Of a stretch of DNA of 64,000 nt, positions 56,204 to 64,000 are shown piece by piece; position 1 is the first letter of the stretch, and each line of letters starts with the position of its first letter. The notes below the pieces were generated by a model. That model ran no database searches. It saw nothing but the letters and a program-made list of their open reading frames with translations, and had not been told where the DNA came from. Where the stretch lies: assembly GCA_039923855.1 (NCBI GenBank), contig JBDTBW010000085.1, positions 8,581 through 72,580 on the forward strand. The letters run 5' to 3'. Source of the DNA: 66-474 sp039923855 (GTDB lineage Bacteria; Pseudomonadota; Gammaproteobacteria; Xanthomonadales; Rhodanobacteraceae). The position numbers and the translations under genes are program-made.

Positions 56204-58525
56204 TCACGACTTGCCGTTCAACAACGCGGTCAACTTGTCGAGTTGCGCGCGATAACCATCCAGCACCTTGGCGGTGATCACGGGGTAGTGATTGGCCTCG
56301 TCCCAACGCCGCGCCTCGATCGCCTCGCGCACGCCCGGCACCGTCTTGACGCCGTAGCCGGTCAACATGCCGGGGGCGTAGATCATGTGCTTGAACCAGG
56401 TGCGGCCGGGCAAGCCGTCAGGGTCGGTCAAAGCCTGTTCCATCCTGCCCATCAGAGCATTCGCCTGTTGCAACTGATTCGGCGGCATCTTGAAACCATC
56501 CGCTACGCGCGCTGAATAAGCCGTTTGATACGCCAGCGCACTCTGCTGCAACTGTTTCGCAGCGGTGTCGAGTGGCGAGAGATCGATGTTCGGCACATCA
56601 GTATCGCGCTCCGGCGGTCCCACCGGGCGGGTCGGATCGGAATCCAGCGCGTAAGCATGCAGCGCCATCAGCTTGTGCTGGTGCTCGGTGTCCTTGCGCG
56701 TTTTGTCCACCAACTTGTGCAACTCGTGGTCGTAACGGTCCAGCGTGTCGCTGAAATCGGCAAAGCGCATCGGCAACAAGCCGGCGTCCGCGCTGCGCAA
56801 CACGATGTGGCCCGCCACTTTCGACAATGCAACGCCGTACTGGTACCCCGGATCGCCGAAACGAATGTAGTGATCGAACGAGTCGTAACGCGAGTGGTAG
56901 ATGCCATTGTCGTCGTCCTCGTCGCCGAAACCGAGGTTCAACGAAGCCAGCCTCAGGTGTTCCAGGAACGCGCTGTAATCCGAACCCGAACCGAGCGCCT
57001 GGATCGGCACGTCGCCGCCGGCTTCCGCGAGCTTGGCGGTTTCCTTGACTTCCGGCTTCGCATTTTTGTCGAGACCCGCGATCAGCATGTGCGCGCGCAG
57101 ACGCTCGCGCACGCTGGCGTGGGTTTCTGGATCGGTCACGCCGTCGGCGACCTGGTTGACCAGGTGTTGCAGCGAATGGCTGCCACCGGCATCGAGAAAC
57201 CCGCGGCCGTTGGTGTCGGAGTTGACATACAGCACGGCCTTGTCCTGCAATTCCTTTGCGTGCGTCTCGGCCCACTCGGTCGATCCGAGCAGGCCTGGCT
57301 CCTCACCGTCCCAACTCGCGTAAATAAGTGTGCGCTGCGGCCGCCAGCCTTGCTTCACCAGCGCGCCGATCGCCTTGGCTTCCGCCAGCAACGCGACATT
57401 GCCGGCCAGCGGATCCCACGCGCCGAACACCCAGCCGTCATGATGATTGCCGCGCACGATCCACTGATCGGGATACGTCGAGCCCTTCATCACCGCGATC
57501 ACGTCGTACACCGGCTTCAAGCCCCAATTGGATTGCACGACCAGATGCACTTTCGCGGGGCCTGGACCGATGTGATAGGTGAACGGCAACGCGCCGCGCC
57601 AGTTGTCGGGCGCGACGGGGCCACCCAATGCGCGCAGCAAGGGTGTTGCGTCGGCGTAGGAAATCGGAAGCACCGGAATCTTGAGGATGGTTTTCGCGTC
57701 CTTGATCGGCACGTGTTTCGCGCCGGGCAGCGAGCCGTAGCCGGGCGTGGTCGGATCACCGGGATAGACCTGCATGTCGGCGACCGAGCCGCGCTGCACG
57801 CCATCGGGCGGACGCCAGCCACCCTTCGGATACGCATCGCCCTTGAAATAACCGTCGTCGCGCGGATCGGAATAGATGAGGCAGCCGATCGCGCCGTGCT
57901 GGTAGGCGAGTTTGGGTTTCAACCCACGCCAGCCTTCGCCGTAACGCACAATCACGATCTTGCCGCGCACTTCGATGCCGCGCCGCGCCAGATCCTTGTA
58001 GTCATCGGGCATGCCGTAGTTGACGTAGACGAGATTGGCCGTGACATCGCCATCGCCGCCATAGACATTGTACGGAGGCAACGCACTGGGCAGCGATGAA
58101 GTGGCGTCGCCGGCGACCGGAGGCTCGTGCAATTTGGCCGTATATACGTCCGGTGCGACCATCTGCGCCAATTCCTTTCTCGGCGTCGGATACAGCACAT
58201 CGAAAGTTTCGATATGCGCGTCCCATCCGCAGTCCTTGAATTTCGCCAGCATGAAATCGGCATTGGCCTTGTCGTGCAGCGAGCCGACTTGATTGGGTTG
58301 CGACGACATCTGCTTCAGCCAGTCGCGCTGATCGGACGGATTCAGTTGCGCATCGAAACGCTGTTCGAGGCTTTGCTCGGCCGCCGCGCCGTCGGCGCTG
58401 AAGCCAAGCATCGCATTGTCGTTGCGGCTGTCGTTCGCCGTTGTTGTTGGGGACACGGCACTGGCCGCGAGCGCGGTAAAAAGACATCCCAAGGCCAGCG
58501 CGAGGCGCGTGATGGTTCGGTTCAT
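56204..58525 (-). CDS. Secreted M28 glutamate carboxypeptidase II-like peptidase
   Basis: 773 aa with a signal peptide (LALALGCLFTALAASA). A PA insert domain (NLVYVNYGMPDDYKDLARRG) precedes the M28 zinc peptidase. Ligands appear in GNHHDGWVFGAWDPLAGN, DGEEPGLLGSTEW, VNSDTNGRGF and YHSRYDSFDHY. A C-terminal transferrin-receptor-like dimerisation domain follows. The layout matches glutamate carboxypeptidase II. It would release C-terminal glutamate or other residues from peptides in the periplasm or outside. Start at 58525. Confidence 0.93.
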   Translation of the reverse strand: MNRTITRLALALGCLFTALAASAVSPTTTANDSRNDNAMLGFSADGAAAEQSLEQRFDAQLNPSDQRDWLKQMSSQPNQVGSLHDKANADFMLAKFKDCGWDAHIETFDVLYPTPRKELAQMVAPDVYTAKLHEPPVAGDATSSLPSALPPYNVYGGDGDVTANLVYVNYGMPDDYKDLARRGIEVRGKIVIVRYGEGWRGLKPKLAYQHGAIGCLIYSDPRDDGYFKGDAYPKGGWRPPDGVQRGSVADMQVYPGDPTTPGYGSLPGAKHVPIKDAKTILKIPVLPISYADATPLLRALGGPVAPDNWRGALPFTYHIGPGPAKVHLVVQSNWGLKPVYDVIAVMKGSTYPDQWIVRGNHHDGWVFGAWDPLAGNVALLAEAKAIGALVKQGWRPQRTLIYASWDGEEPGLLGSTEWAETHAKELQDKAVLYVNSDTNGRGFLDAGGSHSLQHLVNQVADGVTDPETHASVRERLRAHMLIAGLDKNAKPEVKETAKLAEAGGDVPIQALGSGSDYSAFLEHLRLASLNLGFGDEDDDNGIYHSRYDSFDHYIRFGDPGYQYGVALSKVAGHIVLRSADAGLLPMRFADFSDTLDRYDHELHKLVDKTRKDTEHQHKLMALHAYALDSDPTRPVGPPERDTDVPNIDLSPLDTAAKQLQQSALAYQTAYSARVADGFKMPPNQLQQANALMGRMEQALTDPDGLPGRTWFKHMIYAPGMLTGYGVKTVPGVREAIEARRWDEANHYPVITAKVLDGYRAQLDKLTALLNGKS

Positions 58526-58585
58526 GCTCGGATCTTCCATGGACGAAGCGCAACCCATTAATTGCAAACCCGCGCGCGCGCCGGG

Positions 58586-59086
58586 TCAAGTGTCGTCGGT
58601 CACGCACCGCAACCAGCGCTTCGCGACGAAGGCGACGATCAATCCGAACAGCAGCATCGCCGCGAGGTTTTCGACGAAGCTCGCCGGCGTGAAGTGTGGA
58701 GCATGGCCGACCGCTGAAAGCGGCATCACTATGTAATTCATCACGAAGAACACGATAACGCCATAAGCAAGACCGGGCAGGATCGACCGCGCGGTCAGCC
58801 AGCGCATCCGCAGTGCAGCAATCACGAAAATCGCCGCAATGATTATCGACATTCCCCACTGCAACAACATACCGAGCGCGGAAACGCCCATTCCGCCATG
58901 GAATGCCGCCTTGCCGAGCAAGCCGCTGGCGACAGCGCGGCAGATAACCGACAAGTTGATGTGATTGATCAACGCCGCCGCGCAGATGTCGATGGCGCCC
59001 GCGATCAGACCGCCGGCGAGGATGGCACTGACGACGCGCGTGGCAGGGATCGCATGGCACGCAATCGGAATGGTCGGTGCGTTCAT
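58586..59086 (-). CDS. Four-helix membrane protein of unknown function
   Basis: 166 aa, start chosen where AAGGAG precedes ATG. Helices lie near VVSAILAGGLIAGAIDICAA, GMLLQWGMSIIIAAIFVIAA, SILPGLAYGVIVFFVMNYIV and ENLAAMLLFGLIVAFVA. This pattern is common in YagU-like or DUF1440-like proteins, but I cannot assign it firmly. It is encoded 60 nt before the M28 peptidase in the same direction. Confidence 0.8.
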   Translation of the reverse strand: MNAPTIPIACHAIPATRVVSAILAGGLIAGAIDICAAALINHINLSVICRAVASGLLGKAAFHGGMGVSALGMLLQWGMSIIIAAIFVIAALRMRWLTARSILPGLAYGVIVFFVMNYIVMPLSAVGHAPHFTPASFVENLAAMLLFGLIVAFVAKRWLRCVTDDT

Positions 59087-59275
59087 GGCGAACTCCTTGG
59101 CGAATTTCTTCACCAGCATATCCCATGCCTCACCTTTTACGCGACCCGAACGCGCGAGCCAAAGCCGCGCGGGTAACGTGTCGATTTCGCGCACACTCGT
59201 TCGTCGTCACAATGAAAGCCGGGTTCTCGATCATGAATCCGGTAACTTCCCTCAACAAGCGAAGGAGTAAAGACC

Positions 59276-59695
59276 ATGCGAGTGATGGTGATCGTCAAGG
59301 CCAGCGAGGATTCCGAAGCCGGCGTGCTGCCGAGTCGCGAATTGCTCGAAGCGATGGGCAAGTACAACGAGGAACTGGTCAAGGCCGGCGTGATGCTGGA
59401 AGGTGAAGGGCTGCATCCGACGTCAAAAGGCGCGCGCGTGCGCTTCGATGGCAAACAACGGCGCGTGATCGACGGGCCGTTCACCGAGAGCAAGGAACTG
59501 ATCGCGGGTTTCTGGCTATGGCAGGTGAGGTCGATGGAAGAAGCGATCGAATGGTTGAAGCGCGCGCCGTTCGATGGCGGCGAGGAGGTCGAAATCCGTC
59601 CGGTGTTCGAGGCTGAGGATTTCGGCGAGGCATTCACCCCGGAATTGCGCGAACAGGAAGAACGGTTGCGCGCGCAGGCGAAACAGCCACGTTGA
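59276..59695 (+). CDS. YCII-domain protein
   Basis: 139 aa, start after GAAGGAGTAAAGACC. The dimeric alpha+beta barrel fold of the YCII/DGPF family is shown by VMVIVKASEDSEAG, the DGPF motif in VIDGPFTESKELIAGFWLWQ and EAIEWLKRAPF. Such proteins sit near ECF sigma factors or act as small enzymes, but no sigma gene is adjacent here. Function unknown. Confidence 0.9.
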   Translation: MRVMVIVKASEDSEAGVLPSRELLEAMGKYNEELVKAGVMLEGEGLHPTSKGARVRFDGKQRRVIDGPFTESKELIAGFWLWQVRSMEEAIEWLKRAPFDGGEEVEIRPVFEAEDFGEAFTPELREQEERLRAQAKQPR

Positions 59696-59707
59696 ACCGG
59701 CTGCGGA

Positions 59708-62461
59708 TCAGCCGCGCCGCGGCGGCACCAGTTTCAACCTGCCCGCGGCCGGCAACAGTTTGGGGCACAACATGCGCTCGATCGCGGGCGCGGGCAATGG
59801 ATACGAATACAGGTAACCCTGGCCCTCGCTGCAGCCGGCGCGCAAAAGGAACTCGTGCTGCGCTTCGGTTTCGATGCCTTCGGCGATGGTGACAAGACCG
59901 AGCGTGTTCGCCATCGCCAGGATCGCCTCGCTGATCGCCGCGTCGTTGGCGTTGCCCGGCAAGCCGGTGACGAACGAGCGGTCGATTTTTAGATGGCTCA
60001 CAGCCGGCAGTTTCAGATACGCCATCGACGAATAACCGGTGCCGAAATCGTCCACCGCCACCGCGACGCCGAGCGCATGCAAGGCCTGCATCGTGCGTTG
60101 CGTGCCTTCGCCCAAGCGCAGCATCGCGCCCTCGGTGATCTCCAGCAGCACCCGCTGCGCGGGTGTGGCGTAGGTCTGCAGGGTGCGGCTGACGCTCTCG
60201 ACGAAGGCCGGATGTCCGAACCAGCGCGCCGAGACATTGATCGCGATACGAATGCGCGGCATGCCAGCGCGATCCCACGCCTGAATCTGCGCGCACACCG
60301 TCTGCATCACCCATTCGTCGATGCGATGGATAAGACCAAGGCTTTCTGCGATCGGGATGAACTCGCCCGGCAGCACCTCGCCGCGTTCCGGATGCTGCCA
60401 GCGCAGCAAGGCCTCGGCGGCGAGGATGCGTCCGCTGCGTAATTCGATGCTCGGTTGATACACCAGACGGAATTCGTCGCGCATCAGCGCCTGGCGCAGT
60501 TCCGTCGCCAGTTGCAGACGCAGGCGCGTGTCCGCGTGCATCATCGGCGCGTAGAAACGGAAAGCGTTGCGCTCCTCGGTCTTGGCCGCGTACATCGCGG
60601 CGTCGGCGTTGCCGATCAGCGTGAGCGCATCGGTGCCATCCAGCGGGAACCCCGCGATACCGATACTGGCGCTTAGCACGATTTCGTAATCGTCGACCGT
60701 GAACGGTTCCGACAAGGTCGTCAGCAGCCGGCTGGCCAGCGCGGCGGCGTCTTCGCGCAGCGGAAGTCTTGGTACCAGCACGGTGAACTCGTCACCGCCG
60801 ATGCGCCCGGCCACATCGTCGCCGGACAACTGCCGGGAGACGCGCTCGGCCACCTGCACCAGCAACTGGTCGCCGATGCCGTGGCTGTAGCTGTCGTTGA
60901 CGATCTTGAAGGCATCCAGATCGATGAAGAGCACCGCGGCGGCGCAGCGCTCGCGTTCGGCGGTGATGACCGCGTCCGCGCAATAGCGCTCGAACTCGGC
61001 GCGATTGACCAGCGCGGTGAGCGTGTCGTGGGTGGCCAGGTGTTCCAGCCGTTGCCGATCCGCCTTGAGTTTTGAAATATCGTTGAACACCGCGACGTAA
61101 TGCAGCACCCGTCCCGCGCTGTCGCGGATCGCGCTGAGGCTGAGTTTCTCCGGATAGCTGCTGCCGTCGCGGCGGCGGCTTTGCACCTCGCCCAGCCAGT
61201 TGCGCCCGGCCCCGATGTCATCCCAAATCACCTGCGGCAAGGCCGAGCCGTCCGGCATCCGACGGGTCTCGTCGAAGCGCATGCCCTCCAGGATTTGCGC
61301 GGTGAAGCCGGTGATGTAGGTGGCCGCGGCATTGACCGAGACCGTTATCCGGCTGCCGTCTGCGATGATCACGCCCTCGACGATGCTGGCCAGCGCTTCC
61401 GCGGCGATGCGCCGTTCCTGCTCCATCGCCACGCGCTCGGAAATGTCGCGGATGATCGCCTGCCGCACCACCCTCTCGCCCCATACCGCGAGGCTGCTTT
61501 GCGTTTCCACCGGCCGTACGCGGCCGTTCTCTCCGCGCAGTGCGCCGACCGCGGAACTGCCGTCGCGTTGCGGCACGCGTTCCAGAAAAAGATCTGCATA
61601 GTGATCCCCAAGCAGCTCCTGCGGATCGCGCCCGGTCCATGTTGATGCGGTGCGATTGGCATCGAGGATGCGCCCGCTGCCTTCGTCGACCATCACGATC
61701 GCATCCGCCGCGCTGTCGAACAGAAGACGATAACGCTCCTCGGTGCCGCGGATGCCGGCCAGGATCCAGCGCGCCATCCAGAACCACAAAAGCGCGGCAG
61801 CACTCGCGGCAACTAATACGCCGTAGAAGAGTACTTGGCCAATCCACACCGCGCCGTTCGCGATGGCTTGCGAAAAAACGTTGCTGCGTGGTTGTATGAA
61901 ATTGTTGATCGCGTTGATGCGACCGCGTTGTCGCGCGATTTCCGCGCTGGTCGGCGCCCCGACCGCGTTGGTATTTTGCAATTCCCCCGCGATCATGCCC
62001 AGTTCCGCGATCTTGGCGTCGGTGGAAGTCCATGCTCGCAGCGCCTCCTTCATATAAGGCGCGCCGGAAAAGTGCTCCAGCATGAAGATCACGCCGGGTA
62101 TCGCCCTCGGCAAGGCGTGGCTGCGTCGCAATTCCTGCACAACCGTCTCGTAATCGTAGTCGCCCGACAAAACCGCATCGCGGGCCCAACGATCCGAAGC
62201 CATGACCGCAAAGTTGCGCCTGAAATCGGCAAGACGCACGGAATCGCCGGATACGGCATAGGCGTCCAGATCGATCACCGCCTGCTTCTGCGCCTTGGAC
62301 CAGACGCTCTCGCCGTTCAGGAACCCGGCGAGAGCCACCTGGATCTGCAGGGCGCCCCACGTGAGCGCCAGGATGAAGCACACCACCGCAATCAGCGCAT
62401 AAGCCAGCGGCAGCAGGCGCCGCGACAAGGGCTTTTGCAAAGTGACCGCAGAATTGCGCAT
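59708..62461 (-). CDS. PAS-GGDEF-EAL cyclic-di-GMP regulator with periplasmic sensor
   Basis: 917 aa. Two membrane helices (near residues 15-36 and 210-232) bracket a periplasmic sensor domain of ~170 aa. Two PAS domains (about 245-350 and 360-475) precede GGDEF (RIGGDEFTVLV near residue 553) and EAL (AAEALLRWQHPERGE near 680; EGIETEAQ further on). The GGDEF motif is intact. The position of the inhibitory RxxD site reads SGDD, so product inhibition through an I-site is unlikely. The EAL residues look intact, so it may both make and degrade c-di-GMP. It lies 64 nt downstream of the diiron-enzyme gene. Confidence 0.94.
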   Translation of the reverse strand: MRNSAVTLQKPLSRRLLPLAYALIAVVCFILALTWGALQIQVALAGFLNGESVWSKAQKQAVIDLDAYAVSGDSVRLADFRRNFAVMASDRWARDAVLSGDYDYETVVQELRRSHALPRAIPGVIFMLEHFSGAPYMKEALRAWTSTDAKIAELGMIAGELQNTNAVGAPTSAEIARQRGRINAINNFIQPRSNVFSQAIANGAVWIGQVLFYGVLVAASAAALLWFWMARWILAGIRGTEERYRLLFDSAADAIVMVDEGSGRILDANRTASTWTGRDPQELLGDHYADLFLERVPQRDGSSAVGALRGENGRVRPVETQSSLAVWGERVVRQAIIRDISERVAMEQERRIAAEALASIVEGVIIADGSRITVSVNAAATYITGFTAQILEGMRFDETRRMPDGSALPQVIWDDIGAGRNWLGEVQSRRRDGSSYPEKLSLSAIRDSAGRVLHYVAVFNDISKLKADRQRLEHLATHDTLTALVNRAEFERYCADAVITAERERCAAAVLFIDLDAFKIVNDSYSHGIGDQLLVQVAERVSRQLSGDDVAGRIGGDEFTVLVPRLPLREDAAALASRLLTTLSEPFTVDDYEIVLSASIGIAGFPLDGTDALTLIGNADAAMYAAKTEERNAFRFYAPMMHADTRLRLQLATELRQALMRDEFRLVYQPSIELRSGRILAAEALLRWQHPERGEVLPGEFIPIAESLGLIHRIDEWVMQTVCAQIQAWDRAGMPRIRIAINVSARWFGHPAFVESVSRTLQTYATPAQRVLLEITEGAMLRLGEGTQRTMQALHALGVAVAVDDFGTGYSSMAYLKLPAVSHLKIDRSFVTGLPGNANDAAISEAILAMANTLGLVTIAEGIETEAQHEFLLRAGCSEGQGYLYSYPLPAPAIERMLCPKLLPAAGRLKLVPPRRG

Positions 62462-62525
62462 CGCGCACTCTATGCCATGACGAATACGTCACCTCCGGCT
62501 GCATGCACGTTGCGTACCATTGGCG

Positions 62526-63308
62526 TCAGGCCGCGGCCGCGATCTCGTACTCGACTTCGAACTGCCGGGATGGCTGCACGCAACGGTCTGCCAGGATACG
62601 CATGCTCGTGTAACTGCGCTTGACGCACTCGGCAATGTGATCGACTTCCGCGGCAGTCGGTGCGGTCCCCATCAGCGTGCAGACGATCTCCAGCGCCTCC
62701 CAAGGATGGGTGTCGTCGTACGCGGCGTGCAATTGCAGCCAGCGCAGACTGCTCTTGCGGGTTTGCGACGGGAAACGCGCCGCATAACTTTGGCTGTCAT
62801 ACAGGATTTGCGACCATTCGCCGGTGGCGCCTTCGACCGCGTAATTGGTGGCAGCGATACTGGCCGCCAAGGTGCCGCGGTCGCTGACAGATTCGCACCA
62901 ATCGGCGAGCACTTGCGTGCCGCCCGGCGGTATACCGTTCAATACCTGCTCGCGCGCGATGCCGGCGCCCTCGGCCCAGTTGAGCCAGTATTCGGCGTGG
63001 TTCTGCTCGACCCGGATATTGCGCACCAGCCAGCGCCGCGCAAGGTTGTCGCCGGGGCTGCGGCCGAAACGGGTCTTCAACAAGCTCCGTGCCATATAAG
63101 CCGGAAAGCGTTCGATCATCGGCCAGATGCCGACCATGAAATTGAAGGTGCACGCTTGATCGGGATATCCTGCGCGCATCACGTCCCACAGCTCGTGATC
63201 GACCACGGTCTGCTTCACTGGGTCGCACTCGGCGACCATATCCTGAGCCCACTGCGGATAGCTGCCCAATTCGGTCAGGGGACCGGTCAGTTCGAAACGG
63301 GTATTCAT
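62526..63308 (-). CDS. Heme-oxygenase-like diiron oxidase (TenA/PqqC-fold, CADD-like)
   Basis: 260 aa, start after GAGGAGAA. The all-helical TenA/PqqC-like fold shows in HELWDVMRAGYP and IWPMIERFPAYMARSLL. A metal set fits the heme-oxygenase-like diiron oxidases: Glu101 and His104 (VEQNHAEYW), Glu159 or Glu164 (AVEGATGEW), and His194-x3-Asp198-x2-His201 (LHAAYDDTH). Often annotated as a TenA regulator, but the six-ligand pattern argues for an oxidase. Members include the p-aminobenzoate-forming CADD proteins; the reaction here is unknown. Confidence 0.8.
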   Translation of the reverse strand: MNTRFELTGPLTELGSYPQWAQDMVAECDPVKQTVVDHELWDVMRAGYPDQACTFNFMVGIWPMIERFPAYMARSLLKTRFGRSPGDNLARRWLVRNIRVEQNHAEYWLNWAEGAGIAREQVLNGIPPGGTQVLADWCESVSDRGTLAASIAATNYAVEGATGEWSQILYDSQSYAARFPSQTRKSSLRWLQLHAAYDDTHPWEALEIVCTLMGTAPTAAEVDHIAECVKRSYTSMRILADRCVQPSRQFEVEYEIAAAA

Positions 63309-63792
63309 GACGATTCTCCTCGGAGGTCACGTGGGGTACTGCGGTGGTGGTTGCTGCTTGGTACGCCTGGCGCCGGGCATAGACGGCGCCAGCTTTTCGG
63401 CACTGCGAGCGAGCGATGCCGAAAATGCTTGAAAATGAAGGATTGGCCGGGCACAGCGGGGTGAGGTCCGCAGGGCGGACGTGGCTATTCGATAACCTTT
63501 GTCACCCCAGATCATATTCCGGTGCGCTCGGGCAGGAACCTGCAACATACGCCTATACCTCCAACTCTACGCGCAAATGGCGGCATTGGCATGGATATCT
63601 GAAGCGCTGTCTGGCCCGGTCGGCCCTTGGCATCACCATACCCGCGGGTGCGCATGCGACGAGCGCGGATCATGCGCCATCTTCGGGCATCGCGAAAGAC
63701 GCCGCCGAGTGAGGGTTCGGGGGCACGGGGTGTATGATCGCTGCCCCTGAAAGTGCACGCTATCCGCTCCATTGAAACCGAAGCAAGCTGTC
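63309..63792. other. 484-bp intergenic region
   Basis: No convincing gene. CTGGCGCC (63367-63374) pairs with GGCGCCAG (63385-63392), followed by CTTTTC on the plus strand, a terminator-like hairpin. TATGAT at 63733-63738 is a candidate -10 for the downstream small gene; GGGGCA and TGCCCC flank it as short inverted arms. Open frames in this span have poor codon use and no family likeness. Confidence 0.5.
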
Positions 63793-63963
63793 ATGCGCAA
63801 ACTCATTCTGAAAATCGTGGGGATCTTCACTTCGGCCTGCAGCTCCGAATGCCCGACCTACGGCGAAACCTGCACCGCTGGCGTGCACGGCACTGGCGGC
63901 CATTACTGCGGTCAGGGCCATAACTGGTTTAAAGATCGCGCGCGTGCGTCCAGTGGACTGTAA
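63793..63963 (+). CDS. 56-aa Cys/His-rich small protein
   Basis: A basic, hydrophobic N-terminus (MRKLILKIVGIFTSAC) is followed by a compact stretch with three more cysteines and several histidines (ECPTYGETC, GVHGTGGHYCGQGH). The residues could bind a metal or form two disulfides. The start has only a weak upstream GAAG. A promoter-like TATGAT lies 55 bp upstream. No family recognised; coding is likely but not certain. Confidence 0.5.
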   Translation: MRKLILKIVGIFTSACSSECPTYGETCTAGVHGTGGHYCGQGHNWFKDRARASSGL

Positions 63964-64000
63964 CGTTCATTTGGAAGATGGATCGCGCCGCGGATCGTGG

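Overview
This is one contiguous stretch of a GC-rich gammaproteobacterial chromosome. The conserved block accD-trpA-trpB-trpF-truA-fimV-asd-aroC-prmB, the fimV/asd linkage, the apbC/dcd/metG neighbourhood, the TolB-like/TPR membrane proteins, the many secreted peptidases and the dense intergenic palindromes all fit the order Lysobacterales (Xanthomonadales), probably the Rhodanobacteraceae. That placement is an inference from gene content and order, not from a search. No rRNA, tRNA, CRISPR array or prophage was seen.

Layout. 1-10.4 kb (minus strand): a tightly packed housekeeping run for fatty acid, tryptophan, chorismate and lysine/threonine precursor synthesis, with truA and the polar-assembly protein FimV. 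10.5-17.8 kb: psd, a TolB/TPR membrane protein, a LysM lytic transglycosylase, greB and rimO. 17.9-24.2 kb (plus strand): an operon-like run of dienelactone hydrolase, HIT protein, pxpB, pxpC, pxpA, DUF969, DUF979 and pcp. It appears to free pyroglutamate from peptides, possibly transport it, and open it to glutamate. 24.3-27.4 kb (minus): methyltransferase, lipoprotein, dcd, apbC. 27.4-30.4 kb: an accessory insertion between apbC and metG, two genes that are classic divergent neighbours. It holds a dispersed repeat, DUF2147, a broken small membrane gene, a HigBA toxin-antitoxin pair, a duplicated 5' piece of metG, and a REP-associated transposase (RAYT) bracketed by REP palindromes. 30.4-41.3 kb: intact metG, a lysine-rich protein, a two-gene methyltransferase unit, a cyclophilin, a second copy of the dispersed repeat, a zinc metallopeptidase, AsmA, an EamA exporter, DUF1345 and a double-frameshifted NTF2-like pseudogene. 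41.3-64 kb: an amino-acid permease, a large secreted BNR/VPS10-like protein, a second TolB/TPR protein exactly as long as the first (613 aa), fdhD, OsmC, gluconokinase, a PBP4-type DacB, MsrA, a type II NADH dehydrogenase, a UV-lesion glycosylase, an M28 peptidase, a GGDEF-EAL protein and a heme-oxygenase-like diiron enzyme.

The most unusual material is at the level of repeats. At least five, probably six, paired CTCTCCC/GGGAGAG hairpin composites lie in the window. One has become the C-terminal tail of TrpF and another the interdomain linker of MetG. A separate ~250-bp repeat occurs twice and carries a hairpin that keeps a cUUCGg tetraloop despite sequence drift. A RAYT unit sits between a truncated and an intact metG start that differ almost only at synonymous sites.
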